Positions 1-12,242 of a stretch of 64,000 nt of DNA are shown here, piece after piece (the stretch's first letter is position 1; every line of letters starts with the position of its first letter). Source of the DNA: Anadara kagoshimensis. Taxonomy: Eukaryota; Mollusca; Bivalvia; Arcoida; Arcidae. The translations under genes were made by a program, and so were the position numbers. The notes beneath the pieces were generated by a model. The model had not been told where the DNA came from, searched no databases, and saw only the letters and a list, made by a program, of their open reading frames with translations. The stretch lies in assembly GCA_021292105.1 (NCBI GenBank), contig CM037871.1, forward strand, positions 54,273,366-54,337,365, read 5' to 3'.

Positions 1-1250
1 ATACTATTATTATAGTCAGAGGAAATAATAAAATGTGATAATGAAATATCATATAAAATATATACATGTAGTAATACATATAGTGACTTCACTTTTTAAA
101 TATGTTTACATGTTAAAAGGAAAGACCAAAGAGTGAAACTGTAAAAGTACAAATGTTTAGTTAATTAATCAATCGTTCAAATAATTACTTGCAATGACTT
201 AACCAAAAACAAAGTCATCCATGTCAAAACCAAAATCTTTAAAGTAAAATCTTTAATGCTGACAAATTAGGTTAAATATGTGAACTTCCACCAGAGAACC
301 ATTTTCTTAACTCTGGTACTTTCAACTCAAGATTCTGATACTGAACAATCGACTCACACAGTGCTTTTTGCGGTTATGAATTTTAATAGTTCTGAAAAAA
401 ATACATTTTTGTGAAAGTCAATTCGCGATTTGTTATTAAATTTAAGTATGTTTATTATATATACAATTTTTCGTTGATATACAAAATTGTGAGCCAGAAC
501 AGAACGTCCACGAAATCAACTAAAATAAGGACACCACGAAATTTAATGATTTCACAGTTAATAAGTATTTTTAAAGAATTTAAAAGGCACCATGTAAGAA
601 TTACACAAATATAAATAAAACATTAAAATGTTAATTATATGAAAATTTGAACTCTTTTTGACATATTGGCTAATTCGCAAAACTTTTTAATGTATGATCT
701 TTGCCTGATTTTTAATTAAATTACATTTTATTCGCGAAATAAATGACGAAAAATTATCATGACTGATGATTTGATTCTTTAACCATTTCTCTGGGTGTCT
801 TTCCGAAAACAACATTTATAATAAGTTAAAAAAAACAGTCGTCCTTAAACATATAAAACATTTGAAACATGTCTTGATAATGGCGAGCATTTTGTATCAA
901 TACCTTGGAAACATTGTAATGACAAACATCGCACTTACTTATTATAACAAGAAAAAATGAATTATGTTTCTGTCCGAATCCTTGTATAAAATACCAAAAA
1001 GGATTGATCGGCAGTATGGCATTCCACCGCAATAAGAATTTTTTGGAATAACATTGTGAACAAATAGTTAGGTTGCAATAATGAATGTCTATAAAATGCA
1101 CCTAGTTAGGTTCTATAACGCGAAATGTGATATCGGTCTGTTTCCAAAGGCTTCCATTTTAACCGTGTGTAAAAAATTTATGTCTTGACCACCAAGCCAG
1201 TTTCCTAATTAAGCTACTGAAAGTCAACATTATGTCACAAATAAGCAATA
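1..1250. other. AT-rich non-coding stretch
   Basis: No supported gene. The short open frames here (for example 411-614 and 826-1101) have low-complexity, stop-dense surroundings and no recognisable domain. The only identifiable content is a decayed CAAAC-element fragment near 203-320. Confidence 0.6.
203..320 (+). repeat. CAAAC interspersed element, decayed fragment
   Basis: It keeps the order of blocks seen in better copies: a CAAAG/TCCATGT block, AAAGTAAAATCTTT, GACAAATTAGGTTAAA and GTGAACTTCCACCAG. The match fades after about 310. The element is unclassified and defined only by comparison of copies within this window. Confidence 0.6.
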
Positions 1251-1293
1251 ACCGATCGTTTTATAAAGTCTACAATTTTCCAAACAATAATGT
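1251..1293 (+). repeat. Left flank direct repeat of the 35-bp array
   Basis: Begins CCGATCGTT and continues through ATAAAGTC to a TTCCAAACAA block. A diverged copy in the same orientation lies at 3111-3150, just past the array. The array is thus bracketed by a short direct duplication, which suggests it grew inside an older repeated unit or a duplicated target. Confidence 0.55.
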
Positions 1294-1319
1294 CTCGTCT
1301 GTATTCAGAAAACAAAGCA

Positions 1320-3090
1320 TCAGATTGGTTCTGAGCTACCGTAGTGGAGAAACATCAGATTGGTACTGAGCTACCGTAGTGGAGAAACATCAGATTGGTA
1401 CTTAGCTACCGTAGTGGAGAAACATCAGATTGGTACTGAGCTACCGTATGGAGAAACATCAGATTGGTACTGAGCTACCGTAGTGGAGAAACATCAGATT
1501 GGTACTTTACTACCGTAGTGGAGAAACCTCAGATTGGTACTGAGCTACCGTAGTGTAGAAACATCAGATTGGTACTGAGCTACCGTAGTGGAGAAACATC
1601 AGATTGGTACTGAGCTACCGTAGTGGAGAAACATCAGATTGGTTCTGAGCCTACCGTAGTGGAGAAACGTCAGATTGGTACTGAGCTACCGTAGTGTAGA
1701 AACATCAGATTGGTTCTGAGCTACCGTAGTGGAGAAACATCAGATTGGTGCTGAGCTACCGTAGTGGAGAAACATCAGATTGGTACTGAGCTACCGTAGT
1801 GGAGAAACATCAGATTGGTTCTGAGCTACCGTAGTGGAGAAACATCAGATTGGTACTGAGCTACCGTAGTGGAGAAACATCAGATTGGTACTGAGCTACC
1901 GTGTGGAGAAACATCAGATTGGTACTGAGCTACCGTAGTGGAGAAACATCAGATTGGTACTGAGCTACGTAGTGGAGAAACATCAGATTGGTACTTAGCT
2001 ACCGTAGTGGAGAAACATCAGATTGGTACTGAGCTACGTAGTGGAGAAACATCAGATTGGTACTCTACCGTAGTGGAGAAACATCAGATTGGTACTGAGC
2101 TACCGTGTGGAGAAACATCAGATTGGTTCTGAGCTACCGTAGTGGAGAAACATCAGATTGGTACTGAGCTACCGTAGTGGAGAAACATCAGATTGGTACT
2201 GAGCTACCGTGTGGAGAAACATCAGATTGGTTCTGAGCTACCGTAGTGGAGAAACATCAGATTGGTACTGAGCTACCGTAGTGGAGAAACATCAGATTGG
2301 TACTGAGCTACCGTGTGGAGAAACATCAGATTGGTTCTGAGCTACCGTAGTGGAGAAACATCAGATTGGTTCTGAGCTACCGTAGTGGAGAAACATCAGA
2401 TTGGTTCTGAGCTACCGTAGTGGAGAAACATCAGATTGGTACTGAGCTACCGTAGTGGAGAAACATCAGATTGGTACTGAGCTACCGTGGTGGAGAAACA
2501 TCAGATTGGTACTGAGCTACCGTAGTGGAGAAACATCAGATTGGTACTTAGCTACCGTAGTGGAGAAACATCAGATTGGTACTTAGCTACCGTAGTGGAG
2601 AAACATCAGATTGGTACTTAGCTACCGTAGTGGAGAAACATCAGATTGGTACTGAGCTACCGTGGTGGAGAAACATCAGATTGGTACTTAGCTACCGTAG
2701 TGGAGAAACATCAGATTGGTACTGAGCTACCGTAGTGGAGAACATCAGATTGGTACTTAGCTACCGTAGTGGAGAAACATCAGATTGGTACTTAGCTACC
2801 GTAGTGGAGAAACATCAGATTGGTACTTAGCTACCGTAGTGGAGAAACATCAGATTGGTACTTAGCTACCGTAGTGGAGAAACATCAGATTGGTACTGAG
2901 CTACCGTAGTGGAGAAACATCAGATTGGTACTTAGCTACCGTAGTGGAGAAACATCAGATTGGTACTGAGCTACCGTAGTGGAGAAACATCAGATTGGTA
3001 CTTAGCTACCGTAGTGGAGAAACATCAGATTGGTACTTAGCTACCGTAGTGGAGAAACATCAGATTGGTGCTGAGCTACCGTAGTGGAGA
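1320..3090 (+). repeat. 35-bp minisatellite, about 50 copies
   Basis: Head-to-tail array of a 35-bp unit containing CAGATTGGTACTGAGCTACC and GTAGTGGAGAAACAT. Variants recur: TACTGAG, TTCTGAG or TACTTAG; ACCGTAGTGG or a shortened ACCGTGTGG; occasional single-base losses. Related variants cluster (the TACTTAG type dominates after 2530), as expected from unequal exchange or slippage. The open frame at 1938-2132 is only read-through. No unique spacers, so it is not a CRISPR array. Confidence 0.95.
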
Positions 3091-3110
3091 TTGAACAAAT
3101 TAGTTTGATT

Positions 3111-3150
3111 TCCGATCGTTCCATAAAATCTTGAAGCATTCCAAACAAGA
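3111..3150 (+). repeat. Right flank direct repeat of the 35-bp array
   Basis: Diverged second copy of the left flank (1251-1293), sharing CCGATCGTT, an ATAAA block and TTCCAAACAA in the same order. Confidence 0.5.
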
Positions 3151-3470
3151 CCCCTTCCACATCAAGTTTCCGATAAAACCATCACCATTAGATTGTTACT
3201 TAATTAAGGGACAAATTGAATCGAGGGTTTAACTGATGACACTTTAATTAAGTTAGACGATATGATTGGTCCGATATTGGCCAATGATTGTATTTGCTTT
3301 GATTAATTTAAGGGTTTGTAAGGAACAAGTTCTTTGTGAGAGCAGAAATGAAATAATGATATCATTGTGGTCGGATTAACTTCTTCCGACATTAAATCCC
3401 ATTACACGAAAAACGACAAGGAATCGATGTGAGTGGAATCAGAAATAATCACGTGTAAATTAAATAAATC

Positions 3471-3503
<33 letters not shown>

Positions 3504-3565
3504 TAAGTAAATAAGTAAGTAAGTAAATAAATTCTGTTTACTTTCTGTAAGTAAGTAAGTAAGTA
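3471..3565 (+). repeat. (TAA)n followed by (AAGT)n microsatellite
   Basis: About ten TAA units pass directly into interrupted AAGT/AAAT units, ending near 3565. Simple sequence only. Confidence 0.9.
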
Positions 3566-4480
3566 AGCATGTAGGTAAATTATAGTGACAGTTGCATATT
3601 TACAAAATTATATAAAACATATTTGAATGCACCGGCCTGGAAGACCTGTCACTCACTTAATATACATGAAGTTTAACAATTCACGTGAAAGTTTTGATTG
3701 ATGGAGTTGAAATGCTAAATGTATGTATCTGGCAGTTTGTGGCTTGGGAACGAAGTTACAAAATGTGTAACCAAATCGAAGTTCAGAGAATTTTGAGGAA
3801 GAATATTGCACTGAACCATAACTTTTGTCGCAAGGCAGAATATAGTGAGCAACCCAATAAAAAATAAATTTCGTCTTAAAGCATTAAAGCATGTCACAAC
3901 AGTGTATACGTACATTATAAAATGTCAAAGCGTAGTAAGTCTAAATAAAATATCCGTTGTGTCGCAGACAGACATGAAGATTTGACCATGAATATATGTA
4001 AAGCAATATAAGGTATTCGTTATCATGCTGAAACCATGGACAATTAATGTGGTTAAGATCAATAAAATAAAACCAATAGTTGACAGTTAAAAAAATCCCC
4101 TTTAGTTATTAATTTAATCAAAAACATGAAACAAAAAAATGATGGAAACAACAAATAGCTGATAACTGTCATTTCTTTAGTTTGAACAAACTCTACCAGA
4201 TTGTACAAAATACACCATAAGCATGAGAAAACAGGTATATTGCTGCATAGATAGAAAAAGAAAATTTTCAATTGTAAAACTGAGGTCATTGCATTTGTAA
4301 TATAACTTCAATGGAAGTATTTCTTGGGTGTCTTTATGAAGCAGAACTTGAAGAATCGTTAAAAGAGCACGGAATCATAAATTGTAGCTAAACTTGTAGT
4401 AAATTGTTGATGCAACCAAGACACAAAACAGCAAATTAACGAATCAACCGTTTTAGCTGAGAAACCATGTACTTCAAACA
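3566..4480. other. Non-coding stretch without recognised features
   Basis: AT-rich sequence. The overlapping frames at 3685-3915 on both strands and at 4059-4289 on the minus strand show no domain or splice context. Confidence 0.5.
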
Positions 4481-4665
4481 AACATAACCATAGCGGTCCA
4501 TGTTTAAACTGCAATCCCAAAGCAAAATCAAAATTTTGAAGCTGGAAAACTTTGTTAAATACATGCACTTCCACGAGGGAAGTGAAGCCGGTGGTCTGGA
4601 AGGGTAAACGCCTCCTGTTCAGGTAGCTAAACCCGCCATGTGTGTTATCAAAATTGGAAATGAAA
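4481..4665 (+). repeat. CAAAC interspersed element, copy
   Basis: Contains GGTCCATGTTTAAACTGCAA, the AAATTTTGAAGCTGG block, CTTCCACGAGGGAAGTGA, GGAAGGGTAAACGCCTCCTG and CCCGCCATGTGTG in canonical order. It is the first of three copies in a row in the same orientation, which suggests local duplication or preferred insertion here. The minus-strand frame at 4359-4763 is read-through of this repeat. Confidence 0.75.
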
Positions 4666-4693
4666 GAAAAAAGCGGACTCAAAACTAAGAAAA

Positions 4694-4870
4694 TAAAAAC
4701 AAACATATCAATCCATATCCGAACCACAATTCCAAAGCAAAGTGAAAATTTTGAAGCTGGCAAATTAAGTTAAACACGTGAACATTCCCTAGGAAAGCGC
4801 CGGAAGGGTAAACACTTCCTGTTTCACTAGCTATACCCGCCACGTTTGTAATCAAACTTATTGGAAATGA
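4694..4870 (+). repeat. CAAAC interspersed element, copy
   Basis: Starts AAAAACAAACATATCAATCC and runs through CACAATTCC, AAGTTAAACACGTGAAC, GGAAGGGTAAACACTTCCTG and CCCGCCACGT to a TTGGAAATGAAAAG block shared with the preceding copy. The shared right end supports tandem duplication of this copy with its neighbour. Confidence 0.8.
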
Positions 4871-4907
4871 AAAGAAATCGCCAATTAAAAACTTTGAAAA
4901 TAAAAAA

Positions 4908-5200
4908 CAAACATACTAATCCATGTCCAACCCGCAAAAGCTAAGCAAAAACTTTGAAGTTGACAAATTAAGACAACGCGTAAACTTTCCCCAGAGAAAT
5001 CGAGACCGGGTGTTCCGGAAAGGTAAACACCTCCTGTTTCACTAGCTTCACCAATAGCAAGTCAATTCACAATTGAGAAGGAGCATGGGACTATGCGACG
5101 TCAAACATATCCTGGATAGCCTCGGATACAGAGACCTTATACTTTTTAACAATGTTTTGTGATTGTCATAATCTTGCAATATCCTTGCGACACCAACTTA
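4908..5200 (+). repeat. CAAAC interspersed element, longer copy
   Basis: Starts AAAAAACAAACATACTAATC. This copy extends past the CCTCCTGTTTCACTAGC block into the distal part: GAGCATGGGACTATG, GACGTCAAACATATCC, a CAGAGACCTTATAC block and TCTTGCAATATCC. Confidence 0.8.
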
Positions 5201-5500
5201 TTTATATGCTTCGTTGTATAAAGTTCCCGTAGTTGGAACAAACTCTACCATAGCGCGATAACTGTGAAGCATATATGTCGCTTTATAGAAAAGGGAAGTT
5301 GACAATAGAATAATTGGCGTTATCACGTTTGTCATGTTATGTGGATTCACATGTACCGTTCCCTAATTTTGTAATTGAAGTACAAGTCAAATTATGAAGT
5401 AGAACTTGAAAATACGAAATGAATGGAAACAACAATTTGTAGCTGCAAAAAACAACAACAACAAAAACAAAAAACACGTAATTGATTGTTTATGCAATCA

Positions 5501-5800
5501 AACACAAACATATCAGCTTATGTTCAAATCCCAATGTCAAAAGGAGAGTTAAAAACTGACAACTTTAGTTAAGCACGTGAACTTTCACCAAGGTACTGTG
5601 GAAGGCTAATTAAGTACTTCCTTTTCGCTAGTAGCTAATTGTACACCCGTAAGGCGAGAAAGCAAATTGAATGAAAGTAACTATGCAACTTTGGATACAG
5701 AGACATCATTCATACATGTACGAACAATATTATGATGGCAGCCTAAAAACTTTTTGAGGGCCTTGTTAAGCCTAGATTTGTAATTATATCCCTGGGTCAA
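5501..5800 (+). repeat. CAAAC interspersed element, diverged long copy
   Basis: Degenerate but full-order copy: ACACAAACATATCAGC, TTAAGCACGTGAACTTTCAC, GTACACCCGTAAGGCG, GGATACAGAGACATC, TTATGATGGCAGCC, AACTTTTTGAGGGCCTTG, AAGCCTAGATTTG and CCCTGGGTCAAC. It shows that the long form is about 300 bp. Confidence 0.7.
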
Positions 5801-5950
5801 CAATTTATTTGTAAGTAGCTTTCTTAGCTTAACATGTACTTAATTGTAAATTTAATCAAGAACACAAAACAACAAAACAAAACAAGACAAATATACAAGT
5901 ATATTATGACAAATGAACAAAAACAAACAAATAATTTGCGAGATGGTAAT

Positions 5951-5954
<4 letters not shown>

Positions 5955-5999
<45 letters not shown>
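5955..5999. repeat. (TA)n microsatellite
   Basis: About 22 uninterrupted AT/TA dinucleotides next to the tail of the SINE at 6009-6318. Confidence 0.95.
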
Positions 6000-6002
<3 letters not shown>

Positions 6003-6008
6003 ATTGGG

Positions 6009-6318
6009 TTGAGAGTTGAGTTGAGTTAAGTAGTGGTTTTTAACGCCCCAGTCAAGAATATTTCAGTTTTATCGGGACGTCGCCAGCTATTGGCGAAAGT
6101 GAAGAAATTTTGTCCGTATATTGCGCTGCTGGCATTATACAACAGGGTTCTTTAGGGTGCCACGACTACCGTGACACGGGACCTCGTTTCATTTAAGTTC
6201 CCATCCGAAAGAACCGTGACTTTCATTTCGTAATGCCAAGTACTTGGACGGGGTTCAAACACACGACCTCCCACTAACGGAGCGAGCACTCTACCAACTG
6301 AGCTACCGCAGCGGTATC
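6009..6318 (-). mobile_element. tRNA-derived SINE (SINE-A), near full length
   Basis: Read on the minus strand, the head carries a tRNA-like A box (TAGCTCAGTTGGTAGAGTGC) and a B box (GTTTGAACCCC) about 40 nt later. The body follows with GAAAGTCACGGTTC, a GGGAACTTAAATGAAACGAG stretch, GTCACGGTAGTCGTGG and GCCAATAGCTGGCGACGTC. The 3' end has a GACTGGGGCGTTAAA block and a tail of AACTC/CAACT units. Such elements are transcribed by RNA polymerase III and moved by LINE machinery. Other copies lie at 34126-34428 (minus) and 55480-55812 (plus), with fragments near 15361 and 35858. It looks like a molluscan SINE, but I do not assign a published family name. Confidence 0.85.
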
Positions 6319-8349
6319 TCTTTTTTATTGAAGCTATTCAATATATAGTAAAAATAAATTAGCTTCAGTTCTTTTTATTACGACTTAATAATTTATCAAA
6401 CGCTTCTAAAAATTTTAAATGTTTAAATTGAAAACTTGGCATTTTTCAAACTAAAATTGAAAATAAAATTGTTAAAATATGCCATTATTTATATTAATAT
6501 GATAGTTAATATAAAATTTGCAACTTTTAATTTTTTGCGTATTTTTTCATCGATAAAAACTGATTGATTTTAATTTCCTACGCATCTACATAAAATCATT
6601 CCATTTTAAAAAAAACAACAAGTTTTTACATTTACAGCATTTAATTATCGCCTAGCTAAAATTCATTTCTTATTAGGACTGGTACCCAGCTGTACCACAT
6701 ACGGAGTAGGAATTTTGTAATCAACAGGTCGCGGTATTGTTTATACAGGTAAATGTTTATGGTTGCGTATTCTAAGTGACATGCGGCTATTGGTAATTGT
6801 ATTTTTATTCCGGTGCATCAGTTACATTTTATTCGTTTATTCTTGCTTTTATACAAATATGTAGTGCAATTGAACCTCAAGCTACACATAATATACATGT
6901 ATACATTTGTGCATGTTTAAGATGACCGACTATCTAACATTGCTTTCCTCTCTTTTATAAATAAAATGTAATGCATATCCACAAAATACAAAATACTTTT
7001 ACCATTAATTAAAAATATTAATTCAAATTATTCTGCAATTTTTAAATGTCAATTCTGAATTTCTAACTTTGACATTGGTAACTTTTACCTGTAATATAGA
7101 CGTGCGTTGTAGTTACACATTTCATCTGGACACGTACAAATCAAAAGGTGTACAATAATTTTAATTAAGTTTTTAATTATTTATCAACATCTGCTCCGAG
7201 AGAACGGAATGCCATCATTAAATCAAAGGTTTATCTCAATAGTGGCGCTGAAAAGCCTTTATGATTCCTATCTGGAAAATAAAAAATTAAAAGTTGATTT
7301 TCTCACATCCGGATACTTGTGTTTATCGTCGACATGCCAAGACATGTGCTTTACATTCAGATTTAAGGACCAGTGTGTTTTTATTTTAAATAATAATATA
7401 AAAAACCAAAACATAATGTTCATAGTCATTCATAATACCGTTTTCTGCAATTTTACGATTGTTTTTAATTTTTTTTTAATTGTATAGCTTCCACATATTT
7501 TTTTTTATTTCACTTTGTTATAAATATATATAATTATGAAATGTATTATTTTTATTTTTAGCTGTTCTTGTTTAGATCACATGGGCCACACAGTGAAAAA
7601 ATAATGGTACGGTTCACACCACATTACTGAATGCTGGTTTTTATAAAGTCTATTGCCGTTCGTGCCAAGTCCGCGGGTTTGTAATCAGTGGTCCCACGAT
7701 GTACCATTCTGTCTTTGAATAACTTTTTACACGTGTTCTGTGGTATCAAAATAATTTGACACTTACTATTACTTAATTACTTTTATACAACACATTCAGC
7801 TGCAATTTTCAATTTTATTATAACACTTTTAATATTCTTTTTTACTAAATAAATTATATATATTTGAAGTGCGAATCTGAAATACAACACCGATTTATTT
7901 TTCCCCATTTTTGATAATTGACAATTTTGACCAATTTTGAAATGCGTATGCTCCTCGGAATTTATTTATTTATTTATTTATTTATTTATTTTGACTTATA
8001 TTTTTATTAATTCAATTATTGTTCGAGATGTTAAAACCGTATCATACACCAGTTCGATAATTTTCTTAAAGTAATGATTTTAGACATTCAATATATTTAG
8101 TTTGCCACACATCATTTTGTGGCCGAAATAAAATCGAATTTACTTTTTCATAACTAGTTAAATAGATACAAATTAAAACTGAATTTATTCCACTTTTCTG
8201 TTTTATAATTTGCATTACCAACAAGACTTACATACCTGTAATATATTTTTTTCAGGAAGATAGTACCATATAATTGCGCACCTGTAATGTATTTAATTTT
8301 TTAAAAATCATTCCTTCTTAATTTTCTTAATTTTGTTCTTGTCGTTCAT

Positions 8350-8384
<35 letters not shown>

Positions 8385-8430
8385 TCACATTTTAAATATA
8401 CTAACAAATTTGACAAAATTAACAAATTTC
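6319..8430. other. AT-rich non-coding stretch
   Basis: No gene supported. It contains (TTTA)n runs near 7966-7991 and 8347-8385. The frame at 7209-7487 ends in a T-rich, hydrophobic low-complexity tail and is not convincing. Confidence 0.55.
8347..8385. repeat. (TTTA)n microsatellite
   Basis: About nine ATTT/TTTA units. A similar shorter run lies at 7966-7991 and another at 31459-31492. Confidence 0.9.
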
Positions 8431-8436
8431 ACTTAC

Positions 8437-8488
8437 CTAGACGACCATTTAGCGGCACTGTGACATCTTCATGCCTCTGACTCTCCAT
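8437..8488 (-). CDS. Candidate first coding exon, unknown protein
   Basis: On the minus strand an ATG at 8488-8486 opens 17 codons, MESQRHEDVTVPLNGRL, plus one base, followed at once by a strong splice donor (CTAG|GTAAGTG at 8437/8436). The polar, non-repetitive composition differs from the surrounding AT-rich DNA, and the sequence upstream of the ATG is purine-rich (GATAAAAAAG). If real, the gene runs leftward through the 6.3-8.4 kb stretch, where I could not pick out exon 2. I do not recognise the product. A chance ATG-plus-donor combination is the alternative. Confidence 0.3.
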
Positions 8489-8499
8489 CTTTTTTATCA

Positions 8500-10311
8500 C
8501 CAACACTACAATGGTCCCCAAGCTACGTATGCAAATGTTGAAATGGAGTCCCTGGTGATCTGAGGGAACATTTATTGACCGCTCAATCTGTTAACAAATT
8601 ACTGTCGTTTATTGTGCATTGGTTAATCTAACGATGTCATCATCAGCATCAGTAAAAAGGCAACCGCCCATCGCAATATTTAATATCACGGTTAATGTTA
8701 CAACGCACGTGGGTATTGTAGTATAGTTGATTTCAGTCGGTCGGGAGGTCTTTATTTGCACGCAATTATAACACAATTTTCTAACTATTTAAAAACAATT
8801 TCAATTATATTAAAACACATTTTTTAACTATTTAAAAATAACATTTTACTGCTTTTTACTGCATGTATAAGAAGAATTTGAAAGCATTTTAAAATTAATT
8901 CAAATATTCATCGTATTTCAAAAACAGTGTCAATCGTTGTTAAAACTTATTAAATCTTTTCAAATAAAATACATTTTTAATTACAAGGACAAGTGTGGTG
9001 TTAAAAGTGTCATGTTAAAGTCCTAAATGTTAAGTAGTGCATCTAATATTGTCATCATCAACATCCGATAAAACAAGCAATCGCTCTGTATTACAAAACA
9101 TTATACTACTGTTGATTTTCACTTATGCTTTTCCCGAATTCGAAGTACACTTCTAAATTAATTAAATCTAGTTTTTTCTTGAAGAAAATAAAAAACTATT
9201 ATACTGAAAAAATATTGCATGCTAGAATATTAAAATGTACATAAGTCTTTTATATCAAATACGGTACCATTTTCAAAGATCACAGACCCTTCATACGCAT
9301 TTAAAAGAGAAAATTTTGAAAACAATACCAAAAATTAGCACCATCGGTTTTATTCCAGATGTTCGTGAAATCGGTTAATATGGGATATTACCCTAACTTT
9401 TAAAAATAATACTGTGAGAAATTTAAAAAGACAAATACTATATTTATACATGGAAAATAAAAAAAATTCGTTCATTTTTTTCAAATTTCATATACTTTAA
9501 ATTTAAAATTTCACAAAAAAATAAATATTACTAAAAACCGTACCTGACAATACCTAATGCAACCCAATCCAAAACAACAACCTAACGAAATGAACCGATG
9601 ATCATTATTAGATCAATGGTTATAGAACTCCTGACTGTGGATGGATGCTGATTCTAAGGGCGATATGGTTCCCAATTGGGTGAGTAAAGTACTTTTGGAG
9701 GACCCTTACCACAGTTTTTTTTACAATCACTGGTCTATAGATCACCTTATCAAAACATTAAATATAAGCACTATGCTGCAAAACACAACCCAATATACAT
9801 GTATACATGTATAGCTCATCCATGATAAGCCAACACTTGTTTGTCTAAACACAAACGAAGTAGGGTGTCTGGCCCCGGTATCACAATTGTTTATTAACTA
9901 ATATTTTCCTTAACTTAAATCTAGCAACTTTTGACAATCTTTTCTCGGAACTGAAGTGGTCTTCAAAGAATTGAAATTTTGTCAGATTTAAGTTAGGGAA
10001 AAATCTACGTTAAGAAATGATTGTGAACCTTGGACTTAATGATATAAATAATATACCGGTATGACGGCCTGAACTGTGTCAATATGATGCCTTCAATCTC
10101 GTTTCTTGTCATATGCTTTTTCATCAGCATTGGAAAATAAATACATATGTCCCCGATTTTTTTCTATATTAATCTTCCAATATGTAAACCGACCAAACTT
10201 AGTAATAAAGCGTCATTAATTCAGATAATTAGCTAATTAACTAATTATAACGTCACCGCGTAAAAATGTATAACAATAAGGTGCAATGCTTCCGTATCTT
10301 TTGACGCCATC

Positions 10312-10313
<2 letters not shown>
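8500..10313. other. Non-coding stretch
   Basis: AT-rich with no supported gene, and no repeat family recognised from elsewhere in the window. It could hold upstream sequence of the candidate exon at 8437-8488, but I see no clear core promoter. Confidence 0.5.

Positions 10314-10381
<68 letters not shown>
10314..10381. repeat. (TA)n microsatellite, long
   Basis: About 33 uninterrupted TA dinucleotides. Such tracts can extrude as cruciforms and are common assembly weak points. Confidence 0.97.
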
Positions 10382-10384
<3 letters not shown>

Positions 10385-11570
10385 CAATGCAAACTATTAT
10401 TTTGTCCCATACAGTCTCTTTAGTTATTAGAATTAAAAGGTAAAAGACGTAGTCTAGTTGCTGTCAACAGTAGAGTAAAGCTTTTGTATTACTCGAAAAA
10501 AGAAACGAGAGTCAATCCGAAATGCAAGAAATTAAAGCGCACCTGTCAAAATTAGTACTACATTGTCAATAAAATTAAATGAAGACTATAAACCACTTAG
10601 AAAAAATTCTAAATGAAAAGTATAAAAGACCTTTCAAATGAAAAAAAATTGCATATATAATTGTGGAGTGTAATTCAAAGGTTAGAATGGTTAGAACACT
10701 GTCAGAAATACTTCACTCAATTGATTATAAATCTGTCAAATCATTGAATTAAAAATGCGTAATTTAATCCCCGTGCATCATTTCATTAACACGTCTTATT
10801 TCAGTGTACATTTTCGAATTCATTGCAAATAGATTCTAAAAGTATAAAGTATGAAAAATATAAAAATTGTTGTTTATCAAAATATAAAATTGCCAAAATC
10901 GGTAATATATCATAAAAGGTATTATGAATTTAATATTGTGAAAAAACACCATTAGTAATTATATATATTGATGATGATTTATAACCTACTTCACAGTGGT
11001 TAAGGTACAATACACTAAAATAAAGACTACAATACCATTATTATGGAAGAAATCAGCATTTGTCGAGGAGAGATCAGAATGTGTACATTGCAACTTTCCT
11101 CAGGACAACCGCACATCTGCTTTAGGACAACAATTTAATTTCTCGTGTTCGGCCTTAACCACTGCAAATCGACAAATACAGGTAATACGTCAGCCATACA
11201 CCATTTTTGAATGCCGTATCGAAGATACAAGATACAATAGTTTATTTTAAGTCTCATTATATATACAACAATAAAACACATATATTTTAATTAAAACATA
11301 AATACTAGTATATATGCCATTTATATATAACACGTCGGTACAAACGGTGAGCGCCAGAAATACCTCCAATGATAGCGAGAGGTAAGCTTTTTGGATTACT
11401 GAACAAGTAATATCACTTTTAATTCAACATTAAGCTTGACTTGTTGGTAACAGTCTAAATAGATTTTTTATTTCAAATACAGCCTATTATAATTAATTTT
11501 AAATACATTAGAAAAACGGATAGGTCTATAATGTTTTGAAATAACACTTGCAGCACAGTTGTAACGTGCA
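10382..11570. other. Non-coding stretch
   Basis: No supported gene. The frame at 10996-11250 has somewhat protein-like composition in its second half and a CAG|GTAATA donor-like site near 11180, but no domain. It is not called as an exon. Confidence 0.4.
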
Positions 11571-11574
11571 TATA

Positions 11575-11640
11575 TCAAAGTTCGACCCCCACACTGGCCA
11601 TTTTTTTATCTTACCTTTCCTACTACTAGTTGAATAAAAC
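11575..11640 (+). mobile_element. SINE-like fragment with Pol III B box
   Basis: GTTCGACCCCCACACTGGCC matches the T-arm and 3' end of the tRNA-like sequence at 12750-12822, followed by a T-rich stretch. Only the B-box side survives; no A box is visible upstream. Confidence 0.4.
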
Positions 11641-11744
11641 GTCGTGTCTGTATCATAAATGCATTTCCAACGTGAAATCTCGAAAACGATAGGACTGTTA
11701 TTTATTCAATTCTATGTAAATTTTAGACATCCAAAAGACACATA

Positions 11745-11965
11745 CCATTGCATGTCTAAGCCACAACCCTAAAGTAAAAACTTTGAAGCTGGCAACTATG
11801 CTCAAAAATATTTTCACAGAAATGGTTTGACTCGGTCATTATAAAGCTTTTTCCAAAAACAAACAATATTAGGGGGTACAAATGTAATGCTTTTCTCGAA
11901 AACAACTAGCTGTTTTTTGTAATCAAAAACAAACAAACATGTACTAATCCTTGTCCGAATCATGA
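11745..11965 (+). repeat. CAAAC interspersed element, fragments
   Basis: A diverged piece (CATGTCTAAGCCACAACCC, AAAAACTTTGAAGCTGGCAA) is followed near 11919 by a new 5' start (TAATCAAAAACAAAC) with ACTAATCCTTGTCCGAATCA. Two partial copies, both heavily decayed. Confidence 0.55.
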
Positions 11966-12242
11966 AATGTAGGTCATTACTGTACATACATAAAAGTATC
12001 GTACATGGTCTGTAACATATGAACAACGGATTAGAGTTATCTGGAACTGATAGACAAAGACTAAATAATGTAAGAATTACAGTACTCAAAATGATTAATC
12101 ACTTTTTGAAATCAGACCAATCTGTTAAGAAGCGTAAAAAATTTCGTGATCGAGAATTAAAGATGAGTTACTGAACCCACAGCTTCATTTGTTGTAATCA
12201 TTCCATTATACTGTATTGTAATATTATTGTGTAATACTTTAG

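Noticed and set aside
1320-3090. CRISPR array (35-bp regular repeats)
   Set aside because: Units are contiguous with no unique spacers, and the genome is eukaryotic. The same applies to the 44-bp array at 27897-29791.
10100-10140. Additional reverse-strand hammerhead (TCATCAG with TTTC nearby)
   Set aside because: Stem II and stem I cannot be paired; only the two plus-strand copies at 27.3 and 27.8 kb are complete.
10996-11250. 84-codon frame with a Cys-x-x-Cys and an internal CAG|GTAATA donor-like site
   Set aside because: No acceptor of quality, no homologous domain recognised, and low-complexity start. Kept only as background.
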